DNA of 64,000 nt. Origin: Zymoseptoria tritici IPO323 (Eukaryota; Ascomycota; Dothideomycetes; Mycosphaerellales; Mycosphaerellaceae). A program made the position numbers and the translations under genes. This document shows positions 43,944 to 56,816 of this stretch, piece after piece (within the stretch, counting starts at the first letter, position 1; each line of letters opens with the position of its first letter). The DNA lies in NCBI RefSeq assembly GCF_000219625.1, contig NC_018206.1, positions 930,001 through 994,000 of the forward strand. The letters run 5' to 3'. The notes beneath the pieces are model-generated. The model was not told the DNA's origin. It ran no database searches and was given only the letters and a program-made list of their open reading frames with translations.

Positions 43944-44890
43944 TCAAAGCATCATCCAGTATCCCATACTAGCCCCCGATGAGGTTGTAGGCGGAGCATC
44001 TCTACCATCGGGTGACTCGTCGTGCCAATAATAGTCTGTCCTCGCTGCCCTCCACGCGCCGACAGGGTCAACAGTCCACAGTCCATTCGTCACGCTCGGC
44101 GTACCCTTTGACACGATAAGATGAACGTCGAGTGTTGCAGTATCGGTTTGCCAGAGTCCTTCGTGACCGGGGAAATTTTGATCGTCAGGAAGAGCATTGA
44201 TCGAATCTCTGACCGTGAGCACTGTTACTGTAGGTGAGGTGCAATCTGCGCTCCTCCTCGATACTGCAGCTCTTCAACGCCGTGATAGAGTCCTGTGAAT
44301 TAGTGCTGCTCCTCATCGCTTTCTCCAGAGTGCTGGGTATCGGTATCGTTGGCGCATACCGTTGCACCCGACGTCTCATCGATTGTACAGAACTGCCTGG
44401 TGGACACCATTTCCCGCCTTTGTTGCATATTAGTATCGGAAGTTATAGTTAGTATAGACTAGAGCAATTATTCGCTCGCGACGTAGGAAAACCAGTTTTA
44501 TTAGCACAGCATTCGTAATTACTATAGCATTCCAAGTGTGGAGGGCGATCTTTGAAATAGTCAGTGCGAAACTGGAAGAAGCTCTAATAATGAAGGGCGA
44601 CATACTTCCTTCTCCATCGTAGTAGACAACACATGGCAAGAGACAGCCAGCGTACCAGTCTCGTCGATGAACCGACCACGAACGATCTCGGTGAGGCCAT
44701 CATTAGCGGGAGGATTGGTTTCCTCTTGAGTAGCATGGTTTTGGCCGGCTATTCGTGAGAGCGGAATCGATCACAGCAGTGCCGGAACTTGCTGGTGTTG
44801 CGAGGAGAGGATCGAGGTGAGAATCGAGGTGAGAATCGAGGTGAGAATCGAGGTGAGAAGGTCCATCGTGGCGCGGAGTTACGTAACTAG
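43944..44890 (-). pseudogene. Possible decayed secreted or Cys-rich locus
   Basis: Protein-like pieces on - lie in several frames. About 44890-44590 opens MDLLTSILTSIL, meets a TGA, then continues GLTEIVRGRFIDETGTLAVSC. About 44560-44470 reads RPPHLECYSNYECCANKTGFP. About 44420-44300 reads CNKGGKWCPPG, then a shift to QFCTIDETSGATVCAND. 44222-43944 reads QNFPGHEGLWQTDTATLDV, then TNGLWTVDPVGAWRAARTDYY. The pieces suggest one Cys-rich protein gene broken by stops and a frameshift, or an unresolved multi-exon gene. Function unknown. Confidence 0.35.
44811..44858. repeat. 12-bp tandem repeat, four copies
   Basis: Unit ATCGAGGTGAGA, exact in all four copies. On the - strand it encodes repeated Ser-Ile-Leu-Thr at the start of the decayed locus. 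Confidence 0.95.
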
Positions 44891-46413
44891 GAGGTCAACA
44901 GCTTGCGGGATCTGCTAGTAACGGGTGGTCTGCTGCTTCCACGACGGCTCTAGTCCTCGAACGCTTGAGAGGAGGCTCCTTGCTCGAGTCTGGGATCATT
45001 TCCTTGGAGGATAGTGGTCTCGAGAGTGCAAGGGTGGACGTTCAGACTGGACGGCGCTGGCCAGCGCGATGAGGGTTCATCTTCGTTCTCGGCTATGGAA
45101 GTGCAAGTCTGTCGAAAGGAGCAGCTTGAGGCAGGATTGAATGCGAGAAAAGACGAGCGTACGATGTTTTGCGGCGGTCGTGTTGGTTTTGATGTTGATT
45201 GCGATAAAGCCGAGGAGCACCGCGGTCTCGTCAACGAGACGCTGACGAGGAGCACGAGTGCAATTTGTTAAAGAGAGAGAGAGAGAGAGAGAGAAGACGA
45301 AGAGGCCGCAGCAGGCGGGTCTGTGTACAGCGTGTCAGCAAGTCCATCCGCGTGATGTCCACCTATGCTTCCACACAAGGCTGTTGTCGGTCTCCTGCTT
45401 CGTGAGGCCGGGCCCTCCGAACCGTGTTCGAGTTCAACGCTAGTTGGTTCCGCAGTGCCGATATGAGCGGCAGCATGCTGCTGACAGATACAGGCTCGCA
45501 AGTTGAAAATGTACTCAGCCACTGCCATGTGCAGAACGATGCACTTCCCATGATCCTTACGCATGATTGCCATCATTTCCTGGTGCCACTCGTCCGTAAC
45601 ACAGCTGGCCCGCCAAAGTGTAGTGAAGCGGCTCACGTTGGTGGATCGAGAGCGGAATCTTTTCTTATCTTGGCCGAGAGCAAGTTCTCCAGCTTTTTAA
45701 CACCACCACCACCTGTCTTCATGGTCTGAAAAGTCGAACGACGATTTTTACAGCGTCGCTCAGTAGAGTCCTTCGTGATTAGAAATGTTGTCGTTGAACT
45801 CGGCTGTTCAGACTGCATGAATGTAGGCAGTTCAATTCAAGCCTGAGCAGCATCTCGTTCATAGATCCTTTTCAAAATTTCCCGTCATCGCCCAGCAAGT
45901 TTCGTGTATCTCCAAGTGCTCAAATTTCAAAATCGATGTTGTTGAAATAGTGTGAGTGTACAAAGAAAGAAAGTCGTCAAAGTCAGGGGAGTCGGACCGA
46001 AATCGGCTCGGCTCTCGGCAAGGCTTTCAAAAGCGATAAGCAGCATCCTTGCAATCGCATGACCGTCGAGCGGTGGAAGTCATCATCGAGGTTTGACCTC
46101 TTTCCGTCCTGTTTCATTACTACGCTGTGTTCACCGCTATTCATTGTCTTGTATATATTATCCTAGACCGGATCCCGACCATTCGTCAAGGTGCAACATA
46201 CTCTACATCAAAATCTGGACAAGGTTTAGCACTCGGATTTACGAGCACATCGGCTTGATCAAGACTCGGACATAAGCAAGTTTTCGCTGGAGAGAGAGCA
46301 TACACATCAGCATCGAAAGTGTACCTGAAAGAATACAGAACAGATTCAAACCCACATTTTCCAAAAAGGCAAAAAAGAACGCACACAATCGACCACGCCG
46401 CTTCTACACAACC
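44891..46413. other. Intergenic with a GA microsatellite
   Basis: No gene recognised over 1.5 kb. An (AG)n run of about 11 units lies at 45272-45294. Confidence 0.5.
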
Positions 46414-47174
46414 ATGGCTCCTCCCGATCCTCCAAAGCAGCAATTCTCAGGCGAACAATCCCTCACCGAACCCAACATCTACGTCTCCCTCACCTACGAC
46501 CCTCTCGACGCAACCGCACAAATGGCTCGCGTCAAAAGTCCCCAAGCGGGAGCAGTCGTGCTCTTCGCAGGTACGTCTCCTAGACCCTCCCCTCACTCCC
46601 TTTCCCCATCACCCCCCTCCTTCCCAACCCCATCGTCCCACCCCACTAACTCCCTCCAGGAACAACCCGCTCCCACTTCTCCCCCTCCCGTCCCATAACC
46701 CACCTATCCTACACCACCTACCCCTCCCTCGCCCTCCGCACTCTCCTCCGCCTCTCCACCTCCATCCTCACCTCGCATTCCCTCACGTCCATCGCGATCA
46801 CCCACCGTCTGGGTCGGGTGGATATCGGCGAGGAGTCGATTTTGATCGCGGTGAGTGCGCCGCATCGACGGGAGGCGTGGAGGGGTGGCGAGGAGGCGTT
46901 GGAGAGGGTTAAGGGCGAGGTGGAGGTTTGGAAGGAGGAGTGGTTTGAGGATGGGGGGGTTTGGAGAGCTAATCGGGATGGGGGGGTGGGGGTGGAGGTT
47001 AGGAGGGGTAGTGGGAGTGGGAGTGGGGGGACCAACGGTAGTGGTGGCAGTGGGAAGGGGAGTGGAGGCAGTGGGGCGAGGAAGGGGAGTGATGCGCGGA
47101 AGAAGGAGTTGCCGGAGGTGGGCATTCGGAAAAGAGGCACGGGGGAGTTTTCGGAGGGTGGTTTGGAATTCTGA
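46414..47174 (+). CDS. cnxH: Molybdopterin synthase catalytic (large) subunit, MoaE/MOCS2B type
   Basis: Exons 46414-46570 and 46660-47174, 223 aa. It joins with the small MoaD-type subunit to insert dithiolene sulfur into precursor Z in molybdenum cofactor synthesis. The N-terminus YVSLTYDPLDATAQMARV, then SPQAGAVVLFAGTTR, spans the junction (GTACGT..CCAG, 89 bp, phase 1). Core: HRLGRVDIGEESILIAVSAPHR, then ALERVKGEVEVWKEEWFEDG with the conserved Lys residues of the active site. The C-terminus carries an unusual extension of about 55 residues of Gly/Ser/Lys ending SEGGLEF. The gene symbol follows the Aspergillus name. Confidence 0.9.
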
Positions 47175-49111
47175 GGGATGAGTATGGAACTTCTTGCGCA
47201 TGCGTTGGGTTAGTAAGCGACGCTGATGTCGCCATGCCGGTATGAGATACCTCACAAACACTGTACAGCGAAAGCCGCGCGTTTACTCGAGCACATTGTA
47301 CAGAATGACCACAGCATCCCTTCCCACGACCCGTTTTCGCTCGATGAACAACTCTCTTCCTACTAATCAAGACTCTCAAGAAGCGGTCAAGAACTGCTGA
47401 TCTTTGGTCTCTCGTCCACTCTCCTCCCTTATTGGACGACAAAGACTCAAAACGTGCTCACATCCTCTGTCATCAAACCCATCCCTCACAACCAATCTTC
47501 CTCCCATCCAACCCTCCATCACCAACTCTCACAAAAGCAGGGCACCAAAAAAACAAGCACTCCCCCCTCCACCTTGGCAAGAGCTTATCGCGCGAGCTTA
47601 AATAATGCCCTCCACAGCTCATTTTGGAAGGCAGTCGAAATCACGGAATCTGCAAATTTCGCCGATCGTTGACTTTTCCACGATAATGGCGGCAAGCAAC
47701 GACAGTTCGCACGTGCGAGAGACACGGCCGGAGGAAATGTGCCGCGTATCACGATTGTGCTGTAGATATCGTCATGTCCCGTCTGTCACGAGCCCGCGAT
47801 CGTCGAAATGACTGTAGGGTTCGTGTTCGCTGGGGTAAAGAGATCGCGGACAGGGAAGAGGATTGCGAGGGATTCCTCTTGCGATTGCGGATGGTCTTTC
47901 AGACTTGATCGCTGGAGGCGGACTTTGGCACGTACAAGCAACAATCGTCCGAGCAAGGATAGCGGAAAGAACCTGGAAGGCTGGAAGGGATGCTCAAATC
48001 GCATTCACAAGCGAAGTCTAGAAGTCCCAGACGTCGGGCCTAGTAGCCGCGCTTGCTCCACACTCACTCCGGGTCATTACGGGACACGGCACACTCCTTG
48101 ACCCGAGCTTCGGTTTGCAAAAGTCCAAAGAGTGCGCAATCACGATGCACGATTCACCACGATTGACAAGCCCCTGTCATATATCCTGGTCGCATCGGAT
48201 TGGGACGTCGGACATGGTGCGGGCTGTCATCGGATTTCGTTCGTTGGTTATCGCTGCTCGTGACCGCGGTTGAAGGGGAAGGAGTGGAGAGACAAAAGGT
48301 GTGGTGAGATTTGATGGACGACAACAACAAATCATAGGGTAGGACATCCAGATCGGTCCTAAGCATTCCAATGCCTTCTGGTTGTCACAAGCACATCTCA
48401 TCCTCTTGCCCGCATACGCATCGCATACGCATGATTCCGTCCTGCAGTTCACCCTTCAAATCCATCAAATCCATCCATCCCGGCTCCACACCCTCCAGCA
48501 ACAAGCTTTCCGTATTCTTCCATTCCCTCTCTAGCTTGCACCCCCACTAGTTCTATTCTCTCAACACAGCCCACCAACCACCACTCCCCTCCATAATCCA
48601 TTTCACTCGCCCTGGAAAACCGGCACGCAAGCCCTCCTTCGTTCGTTATCAGACCTCCATGCGAACGTTTGGAGCGATACGAAATCAACGGTCGTCTAGA
48701 AGAAGTCTAATCCGCCGGAACCGAGAGGAGTCGAGGGACCTGTATCATTCACCCACTTCCCACCAACAAGTCCTCACTCGCCCTCTCTTCGACGCTCTCG
48801 TATCGCTGGTTCTCACTCCCTCTTTACCGTACCACGTTCCTTTCTCCGATCGGCTCTGCAGCCATACCACGGCACGGACTCGGCAATTCTTGGACCACGA
48901 CTGTGATTGAGAAGACGAGGAACATGGACGCGACCGGATATTTTCTGGCGTAGTACCGCTGGTTGCTTGTGACGGCGCGAAACGAACAAACTCGCGGATT
49001 GCTGGACTCTAGGGCCTCTGCCATTTCTCGACGACGGACTATTCGCTCAGTTCTTTTTAAGATCCTCTTCTCTTCTCTCCTCTCCACTCCTTCCACCACA
49101 ACACCCGAACA
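47175..49111. other. Intergenic, no gene recognised
   Basis: 1.9 kb. Short frames only, with no signal peptide, domain or plausible splicing. The promoter of the next gene lies at the right end, with a C/T-rich leader near 49070-49110. Confidence 0.5.
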
Positions 49112-50155
49112 ATGTCTCCAACTTCAACACCCAGCATGGACTCCACAACACCCTGCCACGGCACCAGAACCCTCACCTCCCTCCCCACTGCCAGCCGCGA
49201 CCTCATCCTCCAAATCTCCACCGATCTCACCCGCCGCATGAATCGTCTCCTCGCCTCCAACCGCATCGCCGCCGTGGACGTCATTCCCATCGCGAAAGAT
49301 ATCCTCGACCTCTCCACATTACGATGTCTAGTCGCCGAGAAACGAAGCCAACGTTTACGTCGTAATAGCCAACAAAAGTCCGTTCAGCAGCGGAGGGGAA
49401 GAGACCGCACCAACCGCTTCAGCTCAACCACCACCCTCCCCTCCCCCTCCTCCACCGCAGAAGCCCCAACATGGGAAGAAATGGACAACCACGTCTGCGC
49501 CAAATCACGGGCATCACGCATCTCGAACCCACCCTATGGAAGCCTCCCTCAAACTCCCGTCAAAACTTCCCGATCTTGGACGAACCTCCTCCCCCTCCGC
49601 CGTCGCGACTCTCCGATCCAGAATGCCTCTGGAGAAGAAGAAGGAGAAGAAGTCGACTGCCACTGCACCCGCGCCCTCGACCTCATGGATCTGGAAGGGG
49701 ATATCCTCCGCTCCTTCCCGGATGATTCGGGGGATACCCTCGTCGCGCCGGAGTTGGCGAGTTGGGCGATTGGACATTTGAGGGTTGAGGCGGAGTGGAC
49801 GAGGGGAATGGTGGAGGAGTTGCTGGGTGAGGATGATGAGGAGGAGGATGGCAGCCCAAGGCTGTCTATTGGAAGCCCGAGGGTGGATTCTATGGAACCA
49901 GAAGGTGGATCCCCTTTGGCGAAGAGTTCGACCAGTGGGAAGAGCACCAAGACTTCGACGTCCGCGGGTACGAGGAGGGTACGAGGATGGTGGAAGTCGG
50001 ATGTGGACGATGAAGGGGAGGTGGAGGTGGAGGATGCTTTGAAAGCGGAGAGTTTTCCCGATCGAGAGAGGGGGCAGATGGTGAATATTCGGTTACGGCA
50101 GAGGAAGAGGGAGAGGGTTTTTGGCGGGTTAAGGAGGAGGTTTAGGTCGTCGTAG
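49112..50155 (+). CDS. Hypothetical protein, acidic and Ser/Arg-rich
   Basis: 347 aa, single exon. An N-terminal helical part (about residues 22-90) reads PTASRDLILQISTDLTRRMN, then IPIAKDILDLSTLRCLVAEK. The middle is Ser/Thr/Arg-rich. Residues 175-240 are acidic with two Cys (DCHCTRALDLMDLEGDILRS), then ELASWAIGHLRVEAEWTRGM. The C-terminus is basic (RQRKRERVFGGLRRRF). A second ATG lies 8 codons downstream. No domain known to me and no membrane segment. Probably a fungus-specific, partly disordered protein. Confidence 0.7.
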   Translation: MSPTSTPSMDSTTPCHGTRTLTSLPTASRDLILQISTDLTRRMNRLLASNRIAAVDVIPIAKDILDLSTLRCLVAEKRSQRLRRNSQQKSVQQRRGRDRTNRFSSTTTLPSPSSTAEAPTWEEMDNHVCAKSRASRISNPPYGSLPQTPVKTSRSWTNLLPLRRRDSPIQNASGEEEGEEVDCHCTRALDLMDLEGDILRSFPDDSGDTLVAPELASWAIGHLRVEAEWTRGMVEELLGEDDEEEDGSPRLSIGSPRVDSMEPEGGSPLAKSSTSGKSTKTSTSAGTRRVRGWWKSDVDDEGEVEVEDALKAESFPDRERGQMVNIRLRQRKRERVFGGLRRRFRSS

Positions 50156-51375
50156 GAGAGGTGGACGACTGCATCCAGTTTGAGAGGATCCAGAATAGTC
50201 CAGTCCAGTCCAATGCAGCCGACCGAGAGTCGAGGGAATAGAATCATACACCCCCCAACCATCATTACCAATCCCCCTCACCCTCCCTTCCCACGTCCCC
50301 TTACCCCTCCTCCCCCCTCTCTCCCTCCCTCAACCCCCATCCTCCCCCCTATCTCCATCTCCCTTACGTACCCACCCAACCCCAACAATCCCCACCCCCA
50401 AACCCACCCCCAAACCCACCGGCAAAACAACCCTTCGAATCCCCCTCCTCTGCTCCTCCTCCTCCATCTCCCTCCCTCCCGCCTGACGAACATGTTCCAT
50501 CCCAGGTCGTGTAGCACTGAGTTCCGAAAATCAAATATCCCAGCGACGGACCAGAAAGCGAGGAGACTTTATGCTGAGCGTTTGCGAGTGTCGTTTCGTC
50601 GTCGACGACTTTCCTTTTTTTTCTTTTCAAGGCCTTCGAATGAGTGGAGACGTTTGCGGTGGTGGAGGAGGAGGAGTAGGAGGGAGTGGTTGAAGGGTAT
50701 CGATGGGATAGTCTTGGGAATACGAGGGGGCGGAGGAGTGGGGATGATGGGGGAGACATGGGTGGTGTTGGGGTTGGTGACATGATCAAAAAAATTATCG
50801 GTCGGATCGGGAAGCGGGACTGGAGGAAGTAAGGTAGTGCTGAATGGTAGAGGAAGGGGAGAGTGGCAGTGGGGTCTTAGGGGGGGGGGATGTCTTTCGT
50901 GGTGGTTGGTGTACGTGGAGGGGGTGCTTAGGGTCAGATTCTTTGGTTGAAAGAGAGCGGTTGGAAGGGAAGTCAGCTGCTTGACAACCTAAACGATCCC
51001 TGCGTTTCTTGGGGGGAGAGCCGTGCGGATGTCTTGTCTTGTCAAGTCGTCAAGTCGTTGGTTACCTTGTGGAGTGTTCGATGCGGGGTTCGAGGGGGCA
51101 ACACCCAGGTGAGGTTGATGTAGGTGGAGATGGAAACGATTTCAGTCTGTGCGCTGTGACCACGTCCCTGGACGGTGATGATTCCACGAAGCAGGATCTT
51201 CTCTTCGCAGGAATAATTACCGTACGGAAAGGCAGTTGAGTGCCGACTGGATTTTTGTAAACGCCTCGCTATATCGTGATGAATCATTCCTCCCCAGATC
51301 GCATGTCCTTGCCGTGCAATGCTGTTGTGCAGAACGCCGTTCTCGCCCATATACCCACCACTTCCCACACACCCA
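50156..51375. other. Intergenic with strong C-rich and G-rich tracts
   Basis: 50245-50500 is a long pyrimidine-rich tract of mostly CCC/CCT runs. 50640-50960 is purine-rich, with G runs at about 50881. No gene recognised. Confidence 0.5.
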
Positions 51376-52617
51376 CTATACATTCTTAAACTCCTTGAAG
51401 TCCTTGACCCCCTCCGCCGCCAATAAACTACTATGCCTCGCCCTCTTCTTCAACACATTCTCAATAAACGCCTCTCCCGCTTTATAACTACTCCTCACCA
51501 ACGGCCCACTCGCACAATACAAAAATCCCAAATCCAGTGCCCGCTGTCTCCACAACTCAAATGTATCCGGTGTGACGTACTCGTGTACTTTCATATGCCT
51601 CTTCGTCGGACGCATGTATTGTCCAAACGTCACGACATCCACATTCACCGCCCTCAAATCCTTGAGCACTTGCCAGAGCTGCTCTTCCGTCTCCCCAAGT
51701 CCGAGCATTATGGACGTTTTGGTGATAAGGTCCGGTTTCGCTTCTTTCGCGGCGCGCAGCACGGAAAGGGATTGGTGGTATTTTGCCCGGCGATCGCGGA
51801 CGGAGGGGGTTAATTCCTCGGTTGTCTCCATGTTGTGGGCGTAGACATCTAGTCCGCTGCGGGCTACGAGCGCGACTTGTTCCAGATCTCCCGCATAGTC
51901 GCCTGTGAGAGCTTCCACGAGGATTTGAGGCGCTTTTTGCTTGATTTTAATGATTGTTTCCGCGAAGTGGTGGCTTCCACCATCTGCTAAATCGTCGCGG
52001 TCGACGCTCGTGAGCACCACGTAGCCAAGTCCCCATCTCTTGAGTGCTTCGGCGGTATTTTCGGGTTCGTGGGGGTCAAGAGGTGCGGGTTTATTGGAGG
52101 TTTTGACGCTGCAGAAACGGCAGCCGCGGGTGCAGGTGTCGCCCATGAGCATGATTGTTGCGGTCGCGGCGGACTTGGAGGAGCCGCCCCAGCAGTCGCT
52201 GATGTTGGGACATCGGGCTTCCTCGCAGACTGTGTGGAGACCGAGACCTCGGAGGTCGTTTTTTATGCGTTTGAAGTTGTCGTTGGAGGGGATGGGGGTT
52301 TTGAGCCAGGAGGGGAGGCGGGTGTGGGTTCGTTTTCGGCCTGAGGGTCCGATTTGAACGGTTTGTAATTCGTAGATGTCTTCTTGGGTGAGGGGTTCGT
52401 CTGATGTGGGCGCGACGAAGTCGTTGAAGGAGGGGCCGCTGTTGAGACGGTCGGAGAACGAGGTGGCGGGTCGGGGGGTTGATTGGGTTGTTGTTGGTGG
52501 AGGCGCATCGGTGACTGTTGTGGCGAAGGAGCGGGTTTGTGAGAGGAGGGTGGATTGTCTGCTCTCGCGGGCGGCGGAGGATAGGATGCGTCGTGAGGGT
52601 AGTCGGAGGGCCGCCAT
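51376..52617 (-). CDS. LIP5: Lipoyl synthase, mitochondrial
   Basis: 413 aa, single exon. A radical-SAM enzyme that inserts two sulfurs into octanoyl groups on lipoyl carrier proteins of PDH, KGDH and glycine cleavage. The N-terminal 35 residues are a mitochondrial presequence ([18 protein letters not shown]). The auxiliary cluster motif is [12 protein letters not shown]. The radical-SAM CX3CX2C is CTRGCRFC. The conserved [30 protein letters not shown] and [10 protein letters not shown] follow. The C-terminal RSSYKAGE Ser ligand is present. Full family length. Confidence 0.97.
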   Translation of the reverse strand: MAALRLPSRRILSSAARESRQSTLLSQTRSFATTVTDAPPPTTTQSTPRPATSFSDRLNSGPSFNDFVAPTSDEPLTQEDIYELQTVQIGPSGRKRTHTRLPSWLKTPIPSNDNFKRIKNDLRGLGLHTVCEEARCPNISDCWGGSSKSAATATIMLMGDTCTRGCRFCSVKTSNKPAPLDPHEPENTAEALKRWGLGYVVLTSVDRDDLADGGSHHFAETIIKIKQKAPQILVEALTGDYAGDLEQVALVARSGLDVYAHNMETTEELTPSVRDRRAKYHQSLSVLRAAKEAKPDLITKTSIMLGLGETEEQLWQVLKDLRAVNVDVVTFGQYMRPTKRHMKVHEYVTPDTFELWRQRALDLGFLYCASGPLVRSSYKAGEAFIENVLKKRARHSSLLAAEGVKDFKEFKNV

Positions 52618-52839
52618 TATGTGAATTGTCCAGACGGAGGAGGAGGTGTGGTCGAGGAGAAGTTGTGTGGCAACTTGAAGCCCAACAGTCCATTGAAGAT
52701 GTCGACAAAACCAGGGTCTTTCAAAGGCCGGCTTTACCCGCCGATCATCTTTGGGTAAGCTCTTTTGGACCTGTTGTCGTTCGCAGGTCGTCCATCCATC
52801 GATCTACCTTCACTCATCGTCGCATCACTCATTGCATGA
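52618..52839. promoter_or_regulatory. Compact bidirectional promoter, LIP5 and AIM11
   Basis: 222 bp separate the outward-facing start codons of two mitochondrial genes. Core elements are not certain, but both promoters must fit here. Confidence 0.55.
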
Positions 52840-53550
52840 ATGTCTTGGTGGGAGAAGTACTTCGCGCCTGGCGACCTCCGCACGCAAGTCAATAATCAAC
52901 TCGCTGAGAACGCAAAGCTCAAAGATGAACTCGACTCTGTTCCTGCGCAGCCCGCCCTCCCAAAACGAATAGATGCCGCACATCGCGCCCGCCGACAAAA
53001 TGCCATGTTCTTCGGAGGACTGGCATTCACCTGCTTGACTGCTTTGGTGACTCGACGAGCATTGACGAAGAAGAAGCTGGCAATGTATCCGCATCTACAA
53101 CCGACCGTTGGCAAGGACGCGAAACTGGAGTTGCCAAAGTTTACACCTTCAAATACACCGCCGAAAGCTGAGGGAGGTTTGGACGCTGCGGAAGCTCTTT
53201 TCCTGGCTACGCTGAATGTGGGAGCGGTGTTCATGGCTAGCGTGGGTGCGTTTATGAAGTTCGCCGATGTCGCGGATACGGAAGATTTGAGAGATTATGT
53301 GAGGAGTGGGATTGGCTATGATGTCTATGCTGGGGACACAGAGGCGGACAGAGAGATTGAGCAGTGGTTTGCGGAGGTGCTGAGCAGAAAGGATGGCACG
53401 GGAGATTTGAAGACGACGATTGTGGAGAAGATGGCAGAGCTGGCGGATATCGAGAAGAAGAGGAAGGCTGAGGTGGGAGACACTGAGCTTGCTGATATCC
53501 AGCGGAAGAGGAAGGCGTTGGAGAAGATCAGTGCAGAGAAGGCGGCGTGA
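52840..53550 (+). CDS. AIM11: AIM11-family mitochondrial membrane protein
   Basis: 236 aa, single exon. The family is fungal and its loss alters mitochondrial inheritance in yeast. Two membrane helices: NAMFFGGLAFTCLTALVTRR (about residues 53-72) and AEALFLATLNVGAVFMASVG (about 118-137). Between them is the family-type KFTPSNTPPKAEGG. The C-terminal part, DLRDYVRSGIGYDVYAGDTE and EIEQWFAEVLSRK, also fits. The last 50 residues form a charged helix with a repeated AELADI-KKRKAEVGDTELADI unit. Confidence 0.85.
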   Translation: MSWWEKYFAPGDLRTQVNNQLAENAKLKDELDSVPAQPALPKRIDAAHRARRQNAMFFGGLAFTCLTALVTRRALTKKKLAMYPHLQPTVGKDAKLELPKFTPSNTPPKAEGGLDAAEALFLATLNVGAVFMASVGAFMKFADVADTEDLRDYVRSGIGYDVYAGDTEADREIEQWFAEVLSRKDGTGDLKTTIVEKMAELADIEKKRKAEVGDTELADIQRKRKALEKISAEKAA

Positions 53551-54665
53551 GGCGGTCATAAGGTATTGAGAGGGCTGAACGAGCTGTTGACGACAGCCAA
53601 GACGTCAGCATGAGACGTCAAATCAAAGAGACCGTGATACGTCTCCAATGACAAGACGGCGGCATACCCAGGGTGCAGCAGGGTAGAGGAGCAATATACA
53701 ACTCCACTCCAGCGATGCAGACGCCACCAAAGCCCAAGACATGCACCACAGAGCATGTCACCAGGTCGCTCACGGTCAAGCCACGGGGTTTGCAGACCGA
53801 GAACAGGAGATGCTGTGGCTCCGGCTGTTGTATGTCGTGTTGGCTTTCGGCAGTCGCATGCATACTCTGCTGTCAAACTGTGGAGTCGCGGGATGTCCAG
53901 CTCCAACGCATCGATTTCGTGGACGCCCAGGAGGATGTCAATTCCGCATAGCATAGTGTGCACCGGTCGAGCGCAGTAAAGACGCACTATATTAATCACA
54001 CCACAGACAAGTGAGAGTGTTGTCATGTACAAAGCAAAGAATCTCATTCAAAAGTGTCTCCATCTTGATCGTAACCCGCCCACATTGCTCGCGGGCTTGG
54101 CTGCATGCTGGCCAGCGGGCGAGGCCAGCATTTACTTCACCGCGTAAAACTCCATCTCCTCAGCTCCTCCATTCCTCTGCACTTTTCACGTACAACATCG
54201 CCTCGCAATAATGAGCAAACACGACTAGCACAACACGAGACCAACGCGTGTTCCACCCCCTCCCCTCTTCCAGACACTCATCTCAATCGGTTCGGAGAGA
54301 TCTACCGTCGGGCCGTCCCTTCACCACCTGTTGAACCCCCGGATTGCCAACGACAACTGCTGTGCTTGCTCGGCCTTCCCATCCTCGCCGCGGAGTACAT
54401 TGACCGACCCGGACCATTTCACCAGCCCGCCTACACTGGAGAGAGACGCCGCGAGAACGAAGCAGCCGCATCAACAGTACTTGAAGAGAGGGAAGGGACA
54501 CACGACCGGCCGATCGATCGCCACGAGACACGCGCCCGTCTAGAACCACTCGCTACCACGAACTCGAACGAAAGAGCATCGCGAGAATATCTTGTGCGGT
54601 ACGACAATCGGAGGTTCTCTTCTCAATACACAGTGCGGTAGCAGTGATACACACGGCTTGTGGAA
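53551..54665. promoter_or_regulatory. Long upstream region of RAC1
   Basis: 1.1 kb with no recognised gene. The part after 54150 is C/T-rich and probably holds the promoter and long 5' leader of the downstream Rho GTPase gene. Confidence 0.45.
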
Positions 54666-55542
<877 letters not shown>

Positions 55543-56282
55543 GCGAACATTTCCGCAGGCCCGACTCTACAATTCAACGCGCATCTCGACAGCCACTCTC
55601 AATACCCTCTCACGTACGACTCATCACCAGCTCTTCATGTTCGACGAAGCGGTATTCGGTACTCCCCGACACGCCATGAGAACGGACGCATCAGCTTCTT
55701 CACGTACTGCAATGCAAATCACTTCTACTGTCATGTTAGAACGTCGTTCGCCTAATCAGCTGTATGGCTGTCTCTGTTGAGCTCTGCACTCCTCTGAACA
55801 GCAGAGGTAATTGAGGTTCTTCAACCACTAGCCCGTGAGACACGAAGATATTGGTCCTGTTTGCCACTCGTGTCGAGAAGATGTCTATTATCGTTGCAAC
55901 ATGGCACTGAAAGCTCCCCCTACGTCGTTGACATCTTGTTCCGCAAAGAGCCTGCTGACCTCTTCATAACTCTGGTGAGCAATGCCGAGCTGTCTGTCCG
56001 TCAAGCATTGCGTTGGCAGTGAGTCGCTGATTTTAAGGTAGTCTGTACCATGCCATGAGAAAGACGACAGGAGCATGCACCTTCAAATGGCACATCAATA
56101 TCTCGTCATGTGATCGGTAGAATTTGATGGGTCAACCAATCAACGCCACACAAACTTGAGCTTCCGATTCCCGAGCTTTCCATCTTCGCCATCAGCTTCA
56201 CTTCTTCCTCTTTGCCATCCAACGCCTACAACTACACATCAAACCACACCACAACAACATCACCAGCATCAACACCGCCATC
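55543..56282. other. Intergenic
   Basis: Nothing recognised. The promoter of the CX9C gene lies at the right end, with CAACAACAT-type repeats. Confidence 0.5.
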
Positions 56283-56816
56283 ATGCCTCGTCAATCCCGT
56301 GGTCCAGCTTCCGCTCCAAGGCGCCCAACCGTCCAGCAGCGCCCAGCCCCACCAACCCAAGCCCGCCCAGCATCGACCTCCGCCGCGCAGCCTCAGCGAC
56401 CACAAGCTCAGGCTCCTCCTCAAGCCCAAAGCGGCGGCTCCGGACTCTTCGGCCAGATGGCCAGCACCGCCGCGTAAGCCCCACACCCTCATCCTCGATC
56501 CAAGCGAATCCGCCACTAACATTCCTCCCCTCACAGCGGTGTAGCAGTCGGATCCTCCATTGGCCACGCCGTCGGCGGCTGGTTCGGCGGCGGCAGCAGC
56601 AGCGCCCAGCAAGAGCAAGCCGCGCCCGTCGACCAGCAGGATAACGGCATGTACCAGAGCTCCGCGATGAGCCAGTCCAACGCCGCTCAGGGCGCTTGCG
56701 CGAACGATGTCAACAATTTCCGTCAGTGTATGGATCAGAACCAGGGGAGTCTGACGATTTGTGGGTGGTATTTGGATCAGTTGAAGGCTTGTCAGCAGGC
56801 GGCTAGTCAGTATTAG
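56283..56816 (+). CDS. MIX17: Twin-CX9C protein, MIX17/CHCHD2-CHCHD10 type
   Basis: Exons 56283-56473 and 56537-56816, 156 aa. An intermembrane-space protein imported through Mia40. The N-terminus is basic and Pro/Gln/Ala-rich (MPRQSRGPASAPRRP). A Gly/Ala-rich segment GVAVGSSIGHAVGGWFGGG follows the intron (GTAAGC..ACAG, phase 2). Then CANDVNNFRQC and CGWYLDQLKAC give the two CX9C motifs, with the spacing seen in the CHCHD2/10 family. Role: respiration and cristae or stress function, inferred from homologues. Confidence 0.92.

Noticed and set aside
45424..45729. 101-codon + frame
   Set aside because: No signal peptide, domain or codon bias. Treated as chance.
49549..50271. 240-codon - frame
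   Set aside because: Ser-rich antisense of the hypothetical gene on +. The + frame has better codon pattern and start.
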